NCBI GenBank assembly: GCA_900115795.1
Contig: FOXT01000009.1
Location: 62,001 to 126,000 of the forward strand
Length of the DNA: 64,000 nt
Direction of reading: 5' to 3'
Origin: Lachnospiraceae bacterium XBB1006
Lineage (GTDB): Bacteria; Bacillota; Clostridia; Lachnospirales; Lachnospiraceae
Part shown: positions 35,568-44,194 of the stretch, piece after piece
Layout of the letters: each line of letters opens with the position of its first letter
Position numbering within the stretch: the first letter of the stretch is position 1
Program-made: the position numbers and the translations under genes
Notes under the pieces: model-generated
What the model saw: the letters and a program-made list of their open reading frames with translations, nothing else
Told to the model about the DNA's origin: nothing
Database searches by the model: none

Positions 35568-36725
35568 ATGTCGAAGAATAAGAAACCGATGACCAAACGG
35601 CGGAAGAATAAACGAAAGCTGATTGTGTTCATTGTGGAACTAATCATTCTTCTTATCCTGGTGGGTGGCTTCTGGTTTATGACGAAGCTCAATAAGATTA
35701 ATCATACCACAGTTGAGAAAGTGGATAAGAACGAGAATATGGATGAGCAGACCGCAGAGAAGTTAGAGAAGTATACGAATTTGGCGCTTTTAGGGTTGGA
35801 TAATCGTGTTGTTGGAAATTATAGTACCGGTAATGCGGATTCCATTATTATCGCAAGTATCAATAACGAAACGAAGGAAGTTAAGCTGGTTTCCGTTTAT
35901 AGAGATACCTATTTGCGTGTTACGGAAGCTGGAACGTATTCGAAGGTGAATTCTGCCTATAGTCGTAATGATGGTGCGGTGGGAATGATGAATATGTTAA
36001 ATACCAATTTGGATTTGGATATTGAAGATTATATTTCCGTAGATTGGTATGCACTTGTAAAGACCATTAATTTAATTGGCGGAATTGATGTTGAGATGAC
36101 GCCGCAGGAGGCCATGCAGGTTAATAAGTACGTGCGGGATATTGGGCCGGCAACCGGTTACACAACGAATCGGGTTGCACAAGCGGGACCGAATCATTTA
36201 GATGGTGTACAGGCTCTCTCCTATGCGCGTATCAGAAAGGGCGTGGGAGATGACTTTAAACGAACCGAACGTCAGCGTGAAGTTATTTCGAAGATGGTCG
36301 AAAATGTTAAGAAAGCGGGAATTGGTACCCTTTCGAAGATTATGGATGAGGTTTTTCCGGATATTGAGACAAGCCTTACCCTTACAGAGATGTTAGACAT
36401 GGCTAGATCGTTAATGGACTACTCCATGGGAGAGACCATGGGATTCCCACAGGAACGAGAGGGAAAGACAGTAGGCGGATCCGGCGCATGTGTGATTCCT
36501 GCAAGTTTGCAGACGAATGCCGAGATTCTTCATAAGTTTTTGTTTGAAAATGAAGTATATCAGCCATCGCCAACGGTACAAGAGATAAGCAATGCCATTG
36601 TGTATACGACCGGAGTGGTTGCGCATCCGCAGCCGACAGAACCGGATGGAGCACAGAATCAGGCAGGAAGCGATGGAACCACTGGCACGACAGGAACGAC
36701 GAGTCAGGGGACGGTGCAACAATAG
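35568..36725 (+). CDS. LytR-CpsA-Psr (LCP) family glycopolymer ligase
   Basis: 385 residues. A basic cytoplasmic N-terminus, one signal-anchor helix (about 18-40), then the extracellular LCP domain: NLALLGLDNRV, NADSIIIASINNETKEVKLVS, SVYRDTYLRV (Arg/Asp lipid-phosphate site), INLIGGIDVEM and the LSYARIRKGVGDDFKRTERQ signature (about 220-239). LCP enzymes attach teichoic acid or capsule-type polymers to peptidoglycan. The last 35 residues are a disordered Gly/Thr tail (TTGTTGTTSQGTVQQ). GGAGG lies 6 nt before the ATG. Confidence 0.92.
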   Translation: MSKNKKPMTKRRKNKRKLIVFIVELIILLILVGGFWFMTKLNKINHTTVEKVDKNENMDEQTAEKLEKYTNLALLGLDNRVVGNYSTGNADSIIIASINNETKEVKLVSVYRDTYLRVTEAGTYSKVNSAYSRNDGAVGMMNMLNTNLDLDIEDYISVDWYALVKTINLIGGIDVEMTPQEAMQVNKYVRDIGPATGYTTNRVAQAGPNHLDGVQALSYARIRKGVGDDFKRTERQREVISKMVENVKKAGIGTLSKIMDEVFPDIETSLTLTEMLDMARSLMDYSMGETMGFPQEREGKTVGGSGACVIPASLQTNAEILHKFLFENEVYQPSPTVQEISNAIVYTTGVVAHPQPTEPDGAQNQAGSDGTTGTTGTTSQGTVQQ

Positions 36726-36736
36726 AAGGGATATAT

Positions 36737-37144
36737 ATGAGGAACTTTGTAAATCAATTTTTACGTCACTCCCTGGTTGGAGGAACAGCATTTGCAATCG
36801 ACTACGGACTGATGATTGCGTTGACAGAGAATGCAGGATTTTATTACCTGTGGTCGGCAATTATTTCGTTTGTGGTGTCGATGCTGTTTAATTATTGCTT
36901 TAGTATGCGATTTGTTTTTCAACGCAGAACAGACATTAGCAGACAATTGGTATTTTTGATTTTTACGACACTTAGTAGCATAGGACTTGCAATGAATACC
37001 GTATTACTTTGGTATCTGGTTACATTGACTAATATGCATTATCAACCGGCGAAGCTAATTGCAACGTTGGTGGTAACCTTATACAATTTCTTCTCAAGAA
37101 AACGTTACTTGGAAGAGAAACAGATATTCAATGAAGCGATTTAA
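36737..37144 (+). CDS. GtrA family membrane protein
   Basis: 135 residues with four transmembrane helices (about 11-30, 38-58, 72-92, 98-118). The FLRHSLVGGTAFAIDYGLMI start and the final FFSRKRYLFEE-like NFFSRKRYLEEK ending are typical of GtrA, which is thought to flip polyprenyl-linked sugars in polymer or teichoic acid glycosylation. It follows the LCP gene by 11 bp and fits the same wall-polymer theme. Confidence 0.88.
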   Translation: MRNFVNQFLRHSLVGGTAFAIDYGLMIALTENAGFYYLWSAIISFVVSMLFNYCFSMRFVFQRRTDISRQLVFLIFTTLSSIGLAMNTVLLWYLVTLTNMHYQPAKLIATLVVTLYNFFSRKRYLEEKQIFNEAI

Positions 37145-37150
37145 GAAAGA

Positions 37151-37174
37151 GCCCCTGTTACAGGGGCCTTTTTT
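37151..37174 (+). terminator. Rho-independent terminator
   Basis: GCCCCTG-TTA-CAGGGGC (7 bp) followed by CTTTTTTCG. Confidence 0.85.
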
Positions 37175-37294
37175 CGCAAGAGGAAAGAAACAGATAAACC
37201 ATAGAAAAACATCAGTGGGTTTTCGGATGCCCGTCACATTGCTTACACATTAGGGCACTAGACTAAGGGCATAAGGATAAAGGAGGAGTTAGAA

Positions 37295-38611
37295 ATGGAA
37301 AATAATAATGAATTTGAAAATGGAGTCACACAGGACATGCAATATGAACGTCCGTCACAGGATTTGTATCAGGGACAGTATCAGTATCATGCGGCGGGAA
37401 TGCCAAACGGTATGGAGCAGCAGGCTCAAACGCCACGAAAGAAAGGAAATGGCTTTGGAAAGCTCCTTATGAAAACCGTTGCGGTAGCAGTCGTTTTCGG
37501 ACTGGTCAGTTCTGCAGTATTTGTAGGTGTTATGAAGGCAACCGGATACAACGTTGAGAATGTAGGTTCTGCAGTGATGTATCAATCAGAAAAGGTTGCA
37601 AGCAATGCAACAAATCTGTCAACTGCAACCAATGTGTCGGATATTGTTTCTGCCAGCATGCCATCGGTAGTGGCAATTACCAATACGGCACAGCAGGAAG
37701 TACAGAGCTTTTTCTTTGGAACACAGACACAGGAGGTTGCCTGTGCAGGTTCCGGAATTATTATTGCGGAAGATGAGAAGAACATTTACATTGTAACGAA
37801 CAATCATGTCGTAGAATCTACGGTAGACAATAAGGTTACATTTTCCGATAATGAAACAGTACCGGCAACGGTAAAAGGAACCAATGCAGGCAGAGATCTG
37901 GCAGTGGTAGCTGTAAAGTTAAGTGATTTGAAAGCATCCACAAGAAAGGTAATCAAGGTTGCTACAATGGGAGATTCTGATAAGTGTAAAGTAGGAGATC
38001 CGGTTATTGCAATTGGAAATGCATTGGGTTATGGACAGTCGGTAACCCAGGGATGCGTAAGCGCCTTAAACAGAAGTGTAACTGTTGAGAATATTACAAA
38101 TACCTTAATGCAGACAGATGCAGCCATTAATCAGGGTAATAGCGGTGGCGCATTACTCAATGCGAAAGGCGAAGTGATTGGTATTAATTCAGCAAAATAC
38201 TCCGGTGAAGGCGTAGAAGGAATGGGCTATGCAATTCCAATCAATGACGCGAAGGCTATAGTGGAAGCGCTGATTTCCAGAGAAACGGTAGCAGAAGGAG
38301 AACAGGGTTATCTGGGAATTTACCCACAGGATATTACATCGGACATTGCTTCTGTATATAACATGCCGGAAGGAATTTATATTCGTGAATTGGTACCGGG
38401 TGGTGCAGCAGCAAAAGCAGGCTTACAGAGCGGTGACATTATCACAGCCATTGACAAATTTGACATCCATACGACAACAGAACTTCAGGCACAGCTAAAA
38501 TATTACAAAGCCGGAAGCGAAGTGACTGTTACAGCAAAGGTGAAAGATGGCGGAAAGTACACGGAAAAGAAATTTAAAGTTGTATTACAGCGTAATAGCG
38601 GAAATAATTAA
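37295..38611 (+). CDS. htrA: HtrA/DegP-like serine protease with PDZ domain
   Basis: 438 residues. A disordered Gln-rich cytoplasmic N-terminus, one membrane anchor (about 60-80), then a trypsin-like domain with His in VTNNHVVES (about 170), Asp in NAGRDLAVVAV (about 202) and Ser in NQGNSGGALLN (about 283), followed by one PDZ domain (about 335-430, GIYIRELVPGGAAAKAGLQS GDIITAID). It degrades or refolds exported proteins outside the membrane. AAGGAGG is 8 nt before the ATG. Single-gene unit closed by a terminator. Confidence 0.95.
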   Translation: MENNNEFENGVTQDMQYERPSQDLYQGQYQYHAAGMPNGMEQQAQTPRKKGNGFGKLLMKTVAVAVVFGLVSSAVFVGVMKATGYNVENVGSAVMYQSEKVASNATNLSTATNVSDIVSASMPSVVAITNTAQQEVQSFFFGTQTQEVACAGSGIIIAEDEKNIYIVTNNHVVESTVDNKVTFSDNETVPATVKGTNAGRDLAVVAVKLSDLKASTRKVIKVATMGDSDKCKVGDPVIAIGNALGYGQSVTQGCVSALNRSVTVENITNTLMQTDAAINQGNSGGALLNAKGEVIGINSAKYSGEGVEGMGYAIPINDAKAIVEALISRETVAEGEQGYLGIYPQDITSDIASVYNMPEGIYIRELVPGGAAAKAGLQSGDIITAIDKFDIHTTTELQAQLKYYKAGSEVTVTAKVKDGGKYTEKKFKVVLQRNSGNN

Positions 38612-38622
38612 ATGCAAGTATC

Positions 38623-38649
38623 GAACCCCTTTGGATTCCAAAGGGGTTC
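38623..38649 (+). terminator. Rho-independent terminator
   Basis: GAACCCCTTTGG-ATT-CCAAAGGGGTTC, a perfect 12-bp stem, then TTTCTTTT. Confidence 0.88.
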
Positions 38650-38699
38650 TTTCTTTTATTACGTCAGTGTGCTATGATAAGTATATAGGAGGTGACGTC

Positions 38700-39260
38700 A
38701 TGCAAAAGCAAACAAGTTACATGGTTCCAACAGTAGCGGCGATTGCAGCAATATTGGGGGCAGTGCTTTTATTTGTACCACAAATATCGTTGGATAAGAT
38801 TTGCTACTTGATGTGTGGGGCAATTGTGGCAGGGGGGGTATATGCCATCGTGCACTATTTTATAACCAATGGATTTGCAGATGAACAGGATTACGGATTT
38901 TCCGTCGGTGTGTTTTTGCTGGTAGTAGGAATTCTTGGATTCATTAAGACGCCGGAAATCATCCTCTTTTTCCCGGTGGCACTGAGTATTTTGGCCTTGG
39001 TTTACGGGGTGATGGTATTGCAGGATGCGTTGGATTTAAAGCGTATGCAGAGCTCCTTGTGGTATGGAAGCCTGGCTGGGGCGCTGTTGATTCATGGGGT
39101 GGCCATTGTGGTTTTGATTTACCCGTTCGAGCAGGAACTACGTGCCACAATTAGTTATGGTATGATTCTTGGTACCGGTATCGTATTGGTAGCATCGAAG
39201 ATTTTGCGGAGAATTGGACAGAAGAAAGATAATAAAGAAGAACTTATGGGAATAGAATAG
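38700..39260 (+). CDS. HdeD/DUF308-like membrane protein
   Basis: 186 residues with six closely spaced transmembrane helices, organised as repeated pairs (for example FSVGVFLLVVGILGFIKTPE and LAGALLIHGVAIVVLIYP), and a charged C-terminal tail. This is the DUF308/HdeD-type fold named for acid resistance in E. coli; in Gram-positives the function is unknown. ATG 38700 has AGGAGG 6-7 nt upstream; the in-frame upstream codons overlap htrA and its terminator and are excluded. Confidence 0.75.
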   Translation: MQKQTSYMVPTVAAIAAILGAVLLFVPQISLDKICYLMCGAIVAGGVYAIVHYFITNGFADEQDYGFSVGVFLLVVGILGFIKTPEIILFFPVALSILALVYGVMVLQDALDLKRMQSSLWYGSLAGALLIHGVAIVVLIYPFEQELRATISYGMILGTGIVLVASKILRRIGQKKDNKEELMGIE

Positions 39261-39294
39261 TAACAATTGATGGGAAAAAGAATGGAGACCACAA

Positions 39295-40080
39295 TTGGAC
39301 GTGAAATATCGTAAGGAGAGAAAAAAGGGGAGAATCCTGCTGTCGGGAATGGTGATTGCAGGGGTTCTTGCAGTTGGTGTAAAAAAGTTGCCGGCAACCA
39401 TTGCTGTCAGCCAAAATATGGGTGCACGTCAGTTGCCTGTATACAGCGTAAAAACCGGCAGGAATCTTGTAGCGCTTTCCTTTGACGCAGCCTGGGGAGA
39501 TGAAGATACAGGGCAAATTTTGAAAATTTTAAAGCGGCATAAGGTGAACGTTACGTTTTTTGCTACCGGCGGATGGATAAAGCAGTACCCGGAAGCAGTC
39601 AAGCAGGTTTTAAAGGATGGCCATGAGCTGGGAAACCACTCAGAGAGCCATCCTCATTTAACGACATTGTCAAAAGAGGGAATTCGCCAGGAATTGATGC
39701 GACCCCATCAGCGGGTGAAGAAACTAACTGGGTATGAGATGAAGGTTTTTCGTCCGCCTTATGGAGATTACAACAATTTGGTTATCGCAACTGCAAGGGA
39801 GTGTGGATATTTACCGATTCAATGGTCAGTGGATAGCCTGGATTGGAAAGATTATGGCAAGCAGGCGATCGTGGATACGGTGCTTCATAGTAAGAATTTG
39901 AAAGCCGGAGCCATTATTTTATGCCATAACGGTGCAAAGTATACTGCTTCGGCATTGGAGGAATTATTAGATGGTCTGGAGAAAGCCGGCTTTCAAATTG
40001 TGCCGGTATCAAAGCTTGTGATCAGGAGCCATTATCGGATTGACGGAAATGGAATGCAGATTCCGTTGAGAGAGGAGTAG
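39295..40080 (+). CDS. Polysaccharide deacetylase (PdaB/NodB type)
   Basis: 261 residues. A basic N-terminus and a hydrophobic segment (about 14-31) act as signal anchor. The NodB domain shows motif 1 LSFDAAWGDEDT (the PdaB-like variant of TFDDG), motif 2 LGNHSESHPHL (metal His), motif 3 VFRPPYGDYN and the late LILCHNG-like AIILCHNG. It deacetylates a carbohydrate; the PdaB subgroup acts in spore-cortex or wall modification. Start is TTG 39295 with GGAG 7-8 nt upstream; GTG at 39301 is an alternative. Confidence 0.88.
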   Translation: MDVKYRKERKKGRILLSGMVIAGVLAVGVKKLPATIAVSQNMGARQLPVYSVKTGRNLVALSFDAAWGDEDTGQILKILKRHKVNVTFFATGGWIKQYPEAVKQVLKDGHELGNHSESHPHLTTLSKEGIRQELMRPHQRVKKLTGYEMKVFRPPYGDYNNLVIATARECGYLPIQWSVDSLDWKDYGKQAIVDTVLHSKNLKAGAIILCHNGAKYTASALEELLDGLEKAGFQIVPVSKLVIRSHYRIDGNGMQIPLREE

Positions 40081-40093
40081 AAAGGAAATACCT

Positions 40094-41488
40094 ATGCAAA
40101 AGAAAACACATGAAGTGGACATGGTGAGTGGAGCAATTTTTTCAAAATTGGTGATGTTTGCCATACCGGTGATGCTGTCCGGTTTTTTACAGCTACTGTT
40201 TAATGCAGCGGATGTAATTGTGGTGGGACGATTTGCCGGAGATAACGCGCTTGCGGCAGTGGGGTCAACGTCATCCCTTGTGAACTTACTGGTGAATTTG
40301 TTTTTGGGATTGTCGGTAGGAACCAACGTATTGGTGTCACACTACGTCGGAAGCGGCCAGCGGGAAGAGGTGGAACGAACGGTACATACGGCCATTGCCA
40401 TGGCGGTTATTAGTGGCGTAATTCTGATTTTTGTGGGACTGTTTTTTACACGACCGATGTTGGTCATTATGGGTTCCCCAAAAGAGGTATTGCCTTTATC
40501 GGCAATTTATCTTAAAATTTATTTTGCAGGCATGCCGGCGATGATGGTTTACAATTTTGGAAGCGCAATTCTGCGTGCAGTAGGGGATACCAAACGGCCT
40601 ATGTATTATTTGAGTGCCGCAGGTGTTTTGAACGTAGGATTAAATTTATTTTTTGTTATTGGATTGGGCATAAGCGTGAAAGGTGTGGCATTAGCGACTA
40701 CCATATCTCAGGTTTTGTCTGCCGGTCTGGTTGTATGGGCACTGATGCGGGAAGAAGGCATGTGCCATTTAGATATAAAGAAGTTACGCATTTACCCGGA
40801 TAAATTAAAACGGCTGATCCGCATAGGACTGCCGGCTGGTATGCAGGGAATGGTTTTTTCGATTTCCAATGTGTTGATACAATCTTCCATTAATTCGTTT
40901 GGAAGTGTGGCAATGGCGGGAAATACAGCCTCTGCAAGTGTAGAGGGGTTTGTCTATGTCAGTATGAATTCCATGCACCAGACGGCAATTAGTTTTATTA
41001 GTCAGAACTATGGAGCGGGCAAATGGGATCGAATTAAACGGATTGCGAAAGAGTGCCTGGCCATGGTGACGGTTATTGGATTGGTTATGGGAATTGGAGT
41101 CAATGTGTGTTCCGGGCAGTTGTTGCATTTTTTCTCAACAAAGGAGGAAGTAATTGCCTATGGTGCGACACGTTTACTGTATGTAGCGCTGCCCTATTGC
41201 ATGTGCGGGTGGATGGATACGCTTGTCGGTGTGATTCGAGGACTTGGTTATTCGCTATTGCCGACCATCGTATCGTTGATCGGCGCCTGTGGTTTTCGAG
41301 TGGTTTGGATTTGCACAATCTTTCAATGGGTTCATACGTTGCCGTGCCTCTATAGCTCATACCCGGTGAGTTGGATTTTGACGGCTGCAGCACACATGAC
41401 ATGTTTATTTTTCATTGCACGAAAATTGCATCCCCATGGAAAAGAACAAACAAAGATGATAGAAATTGGAGGAAATAAGGAAAGATGA
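40094..41488 (+). CDS. MATE family multidrug/sodium antiporter
   Basis: 464 residues with twelve transmembrane helices. MVSGAIFSKLVMFAIPVMLS and the LGLSVGTNVLVSHYVGSGQR, then GDTKRPMYYLS and a second-half AGNTASASVEGFVYVSMNSM are typical of DinF/NorM-like MATE exporters, which export drugs or metabolites using Na+ or H+ gradients. AAAGGA is 7 nt before the ATG. It overlaps the glutaminase start by 4 bp, so the two are translated together. Confidence 0.92.
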   Translation: MQKKTHEVDMVSGAIFSKLVMFAIPVMLSGFLQLLFNAADVIVVGRFAGDNALAAVGSTSSLVNLLVNLFLGLSVGTNVLVSHYVGSGQREEVERTVHTAIAMAVISGVILIFVGLFFTRPMLVIMGSPKEVLPLSAIYLKIYFAGMPAMMVYNFGSAILRAVGDTKRPMYYLSAAGVLNVGLNLFFVIGLGISVKGVALATTISQVLSAGLVVWALMREEGMCHLDIKKLRIYPDKLKRLIRIGLPAGMQGMVFSISNVLIQSSINSFGSVAMAGNTASASVEGFVYVSMNSMHQTAISFISQNYGAGKWDRIKRIAKECLAMVTVIGLVMGIGVNVCSGQLLHFFSTKEEVIAYGATRLLYVALPYCMCGWMDTLVGVIRGLGYSLLPTIVSLIGACGFRVVWICTIFQWVHTLPCLYSSYPVSWILTAAAHMTCLFFIARKLHPHGKEQTKMIEIGGNKER

Positions 41489-42405
41489 TGGAACAATTTT
41501 TAGAGAATCTGGTGGAGGAGTGTCGAGGGTATATTGGGGAAGGAAATGTTGCAACGTATATTCCGGAATTAGCAAAAATGGACCCAAACCAATTGGGAAT
41601 TTGTGTGATTAGTACCACAGGCAAGGTGTATCGCGCAGGAGAATATATGAACCCTTTTACGATTCAAAGTGTAGTGAAGACGATTATTCTGTTGCAGGCG
41701 TTGATTGATAATGGCGTGGATTTTGTAAAAGAGCGAATTGGTGTGGAGGCTACGGGAAAACCATTTGATGCCATTAATATGCGGGCCGGAAGTTTAGAAA
41801 GTCAGCATATTAATCCGATGGTGAATATGGGTGCCATTGCAATGTGCTCCCTGATTAAGGGAAAAACAGAGAAAGAGAAATTTGAGCGGTTATTAAATCT
41901 TACAAGAAAATTGGCTTGTAACGATAAAATCGAAGTAAATCAGGATGTGTACCTGTCTGAGAAACGTACCGGACATAAGAATCGTGCACTTGCCTACTTG
42001 TTGAAATCCTATGGATTAATCGAAGGGGATGTGGATGAAGTATTGGATACGTATTTTAAAGCATGCTCCATTAGCGTGAATTGTGAAGATCTGGCATGTA
42101 TTGGTTATTGTTTCTGTAGCCATGGAAAACTTCCGCGCAAAGAGGAGCGCGTATTTGAAAGCGAGTATGCAACTTATGTGAATGCAATTCTTACTACCTG
42201 CGGTATGTATGATGGATCCGGTGAATTTGCGATTAACGTAGGTATTCCGGCGAAATCCGGTGTGGGAGGCGGCATCATGGGTGTGGTACCGACGCGAATG
42301 GGAATTGGTATTTTTTCACCGGAGCTGGATGAAAAAGGAAATAGCCTTGCCGGAATTCGAGTATTAGAAAAATTATCAAAAGAAATGTACTTAAGTATTT
42401 TCTAG
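41485..42405 (+). CDS. glsA: Glutaminase A
   Basis: 306 residues, normal length. Hydrolyses glutamine to glutamate and ammonia. The serine-dependent beta-lactamase-like SxxK is in TIQSVVKTIILLQAL (Ser about 62), followed by NPMVNMGAIAMCSLI, ACSISVNCEDLACIGYCF and the glycine-rich GIPAKSGVGGGIMGVVPTRM. Ammonia from glutaminase helps acid tolerance in some gut bacteria; being coupled to a MATE transporter and near an HdeD-like gene is compatible with that, but this is inference. ATG overlaps the MATE stop. Confidence 0.95.
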   Translation: MMEQFLENLVEECRGYIGEGNVATYIPELAKMDPNQLGICVISTTGKVYRAGEYMNPFTIQSVVKTIILLQALIDNGVDFVKERIGVEATGKPFDAINMRAGSLESQHINPMVNMGAIAMCSLIKGKTEKEKFERLLNLTRKLACNDKIEVNQDVYLSEKRTGHKNRALAYLLKSYGLIEGDVDEVLDTYFKACSISVNCEDLACIGYCFCSHGKLPRKEERVFESEYATYVNAILTTCGMYDGSGEFAINVGIPAKSGVGGGIMGVVPTRMGIGIFSPELDEKGNSLAGIRVLEKLSKEMYLSIF

Positions 42406-42415
42406 GAGGTACCGT

Positions 42416-43588
42416 ATGGTAACGTTTTTGGCGCGAAAATTTATTCCGAATTATACCGCGTACCAGGACCGATTGGTGCGCGAGAAATATGGAAGTTTGT
42501 GTAGTATCCTTGGCATTGTATGGAATTTGTTGCTTTTTACGGGAAAATATGTGGCAGGAACGTTAAGCGGATCCATTGCCATTTTGGCAGATGCCATGAA
42601 CAGTTTATCCGATGCCGGATCTTCCATTATCACGCTGGTTGGATTTAAGTGTGCCGGAAAAAAGGCTGATTCGGATCATCCTTTTGGACATGGGCGTGTG
42701 GAATACATTTCCGGACTGATTGTGTCGTTTTTGGTGCTGTTGATGGGAGTTGAGCTTTTTAAAGATTCCATTGGAAAAATCATGCATCCGGAGATGATTA
42801 CATCGTCTTCGTTGGTTATTGGTATTTTGATTGTGAGTATTCTGGTAAAATGCTATATGGCATATTATAATCGTGCCATTGGAAACAAAATCCAATCGGC
42901 TGCCATGCGCGCAACATCAACGGACAGTTTTAGTGATGCTGTGTCTACCGGCGTGGTATTAGGCTGTACCATTCTTGCAAAAATAGCAGGAATCAATCTG
43001 GATGGCTGGTGTGGACTATTTGTAGCAGGATTGGTGGTATATGCCGGCATTGGCGCAGTGAAAGAGACCATGGATCCCCTTTTGGGGCAACCGCCTACTG
43101 CGGAATTTGTAAAGTCGATTTATGACATTGTTCTTGCTAAAGAAGGGATTCTCGGAATGCACGATTTGGTGGTGCATGATTACGGACCCGGCCGGGTGAT
43201 GATTTCACTTCATGCGGAGGTGCCGGGAGATGGCGATATGTTCGCTGTGCACGATACCATAGACTTGTTAGAGCGGGAGTTGAATGAACAGTTGGGGTGT
43301 GAGGCAACCATTCATATGGACCCCATTGCGGTAGGCGATGAGCGAACCGACCAATTGAAAAAAGTGGTGGTGCGTGAAATTAAGAAATTGGACGAACGCC
43401 TTAGTATTCATGATTTTCGTGTGGTACCGGGGGTTACGCATACCAATTTGGTGTTTGATATTCTGGTGCCTGCCGGATATGAGAAGGACAGAGATGGGTT
43501 GATTACACAGTTGCAGGAGGCAGTGCAACAAACGGACGCGACCTTGTTTTTGGCAGTGAAGGTGGATGAAGATTATAGTACCCGATAA
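42416..43588 (+). CDS. Cation diffusion facilitator (CDF) transporter
   Basis: 390 residues, longer than the usual 300. Six transmembrane helices with metal-site motifs ILADAMNSLSDAGSSI (DxxxD, about 58-73) and SDHPFGHGRVEY (about 84-95), and the second site STDSFSDAVSTGVV (about 164-177). The cytoplasmic domain ends with a second ferredoxin-like part (ERTDQLKKVVVREIKKLDER to the end) not found in minimal CDFs. It exports Zn, Mn, Fe or similar divalent metals. AGGAGG is 6 nt before the ATG, 10 bp after glsA. Confidence 0.93.
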   Translation: MVTFLARKFIPNYTAYQDRLVREKYGSLCSILGIVWNLLLFTGKYVAGTLSGSIAILADAMNSLSDAGSSIITLVGFKCAGKKADSDHPFGHGRVEYISGLIVSFLVLLMGVELFKDSIGKIMHPEMITSSSLVIGILIVSILVKCYMAYYNRAIGNKIQSAAMRATSTDSFSDAVSTGVVLGCTILAKIAGINLDGWCGLFVAGLVVYAGIGAVKETMDPLLGQPPTAEFVKSIYDIVLAKEGILGMHDLVVHDYGPGRVMISLHAEVPGDGDMFAVHDTIDLLERELNEQLGCEATIHMDPIAVGDERTDQLKKVVVREIKKLDERLSIHDFRVVPGVTHTNLVFDILVPAGYEKDRDGLITQLQEAVQQTDATLFLAVKVDEDYSTR

Positions 43589-43607
43589 GAAAGAATAGAA
43601 AAAAATC

Positions 43608-43636
43608 TTCCATTTCCTGCAACAAAGTGTTATAAT
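43608..43636 (+). promoter_or_regulatory. panD promoter
   Basis: TTCCAT (43608-43613), 17 bp, TATAAT (43631-43636), 42 bp before the ATG at 43679. The -10 box is perfect, the -35 weak. Confidence 0.5.
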
Positions 43637-43678
43637 ATAGCGGTTGTAAGTTTATCGATTAGGAATGGAGTGAGAAAC

Positions 43679-44083
43679 ATGGAAATTTCGATGTTACAAG
43701 GAAAGATTCATCGTGCGGTAGTTACACAGGCTGAACCGGACTATGTGGGAAGTATTACGGTTGATCCGGTATTGTTAGAGGCAGCAGGAATCCGCGAATA
43801 TCAGTATGTACAGATTGCAGATGTGGAAAACGGAAATCGTTTCGAAACCTATACCATTGAAGGGGAACCGAATTCCGGAATGATTTGTTTAAATGGAGCA
43901 GCGGCTCTTTTGGTAAAACCGGGTGACCATGTCATTATCATGGCGTATGCCAATATGACACCGGAAGAAGCAGATCAGCATGTGCCGAATGTGGTATTTG
44001 TGAATTCCAAGAATGAGATTGTTACAAAGACCCATTATGAGAAGCATGGTAAATTAGAGCATACCGTTGGAAAGTTGGATTAG
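43679..44083 (+). CDS. panD: Aspartate 1-decarboxylase
   Basis: 134 residues, full length. Makes beta-alanine for pantothenate and CoA. The self-cleavage site that creates the pyruvoyl group is Gly24-Ser25 in [10 protein letters not shown], and Tyr58-type residues lie in [11 protein letters not shown] with [15 protein letters not shown] following. ATG 43679 has GGAG 8 nt upstream; the GTG at 43670 overlaps that site. panB and panC are not adjacent, so the pathway is split or beta-alanine serves CoA salvage. Confidence 0.95.
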   Translation: MEISMLQGKIHRAVVTQAEPDYVGSITVDPVLLEAAGIREYQYVQIADVENGNRFETYTIEGEPNSGMICLNGAAALLVKPGDHVIIMAYANMTPEEADQHVPNVVFVNSKNEIVTKTHYEKHGKLEHTVGKLD

Positions 44084-44088
44084 GAAAT

Positions 44089-44126
44089 AGCTGTGAGATG
44101 AAGGAGTTCATTTCATGGCTTTTTTT
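44089..44126 (+). terminator. Rho-independent terminator of panD
   Basis: AGCTGTGAGATGAA-GGAG-TTCATTTCATGGCT pairs with two mismatches and is followed by a run of seven T. Confidence 0.7.
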
Positions 44127-44194
44127 ATGTTTATTCTAGCCTTTGTGGTTACATTTTGGTAAAATAAAGGAAATGAGTGTGAGGGGGGTGCGTT

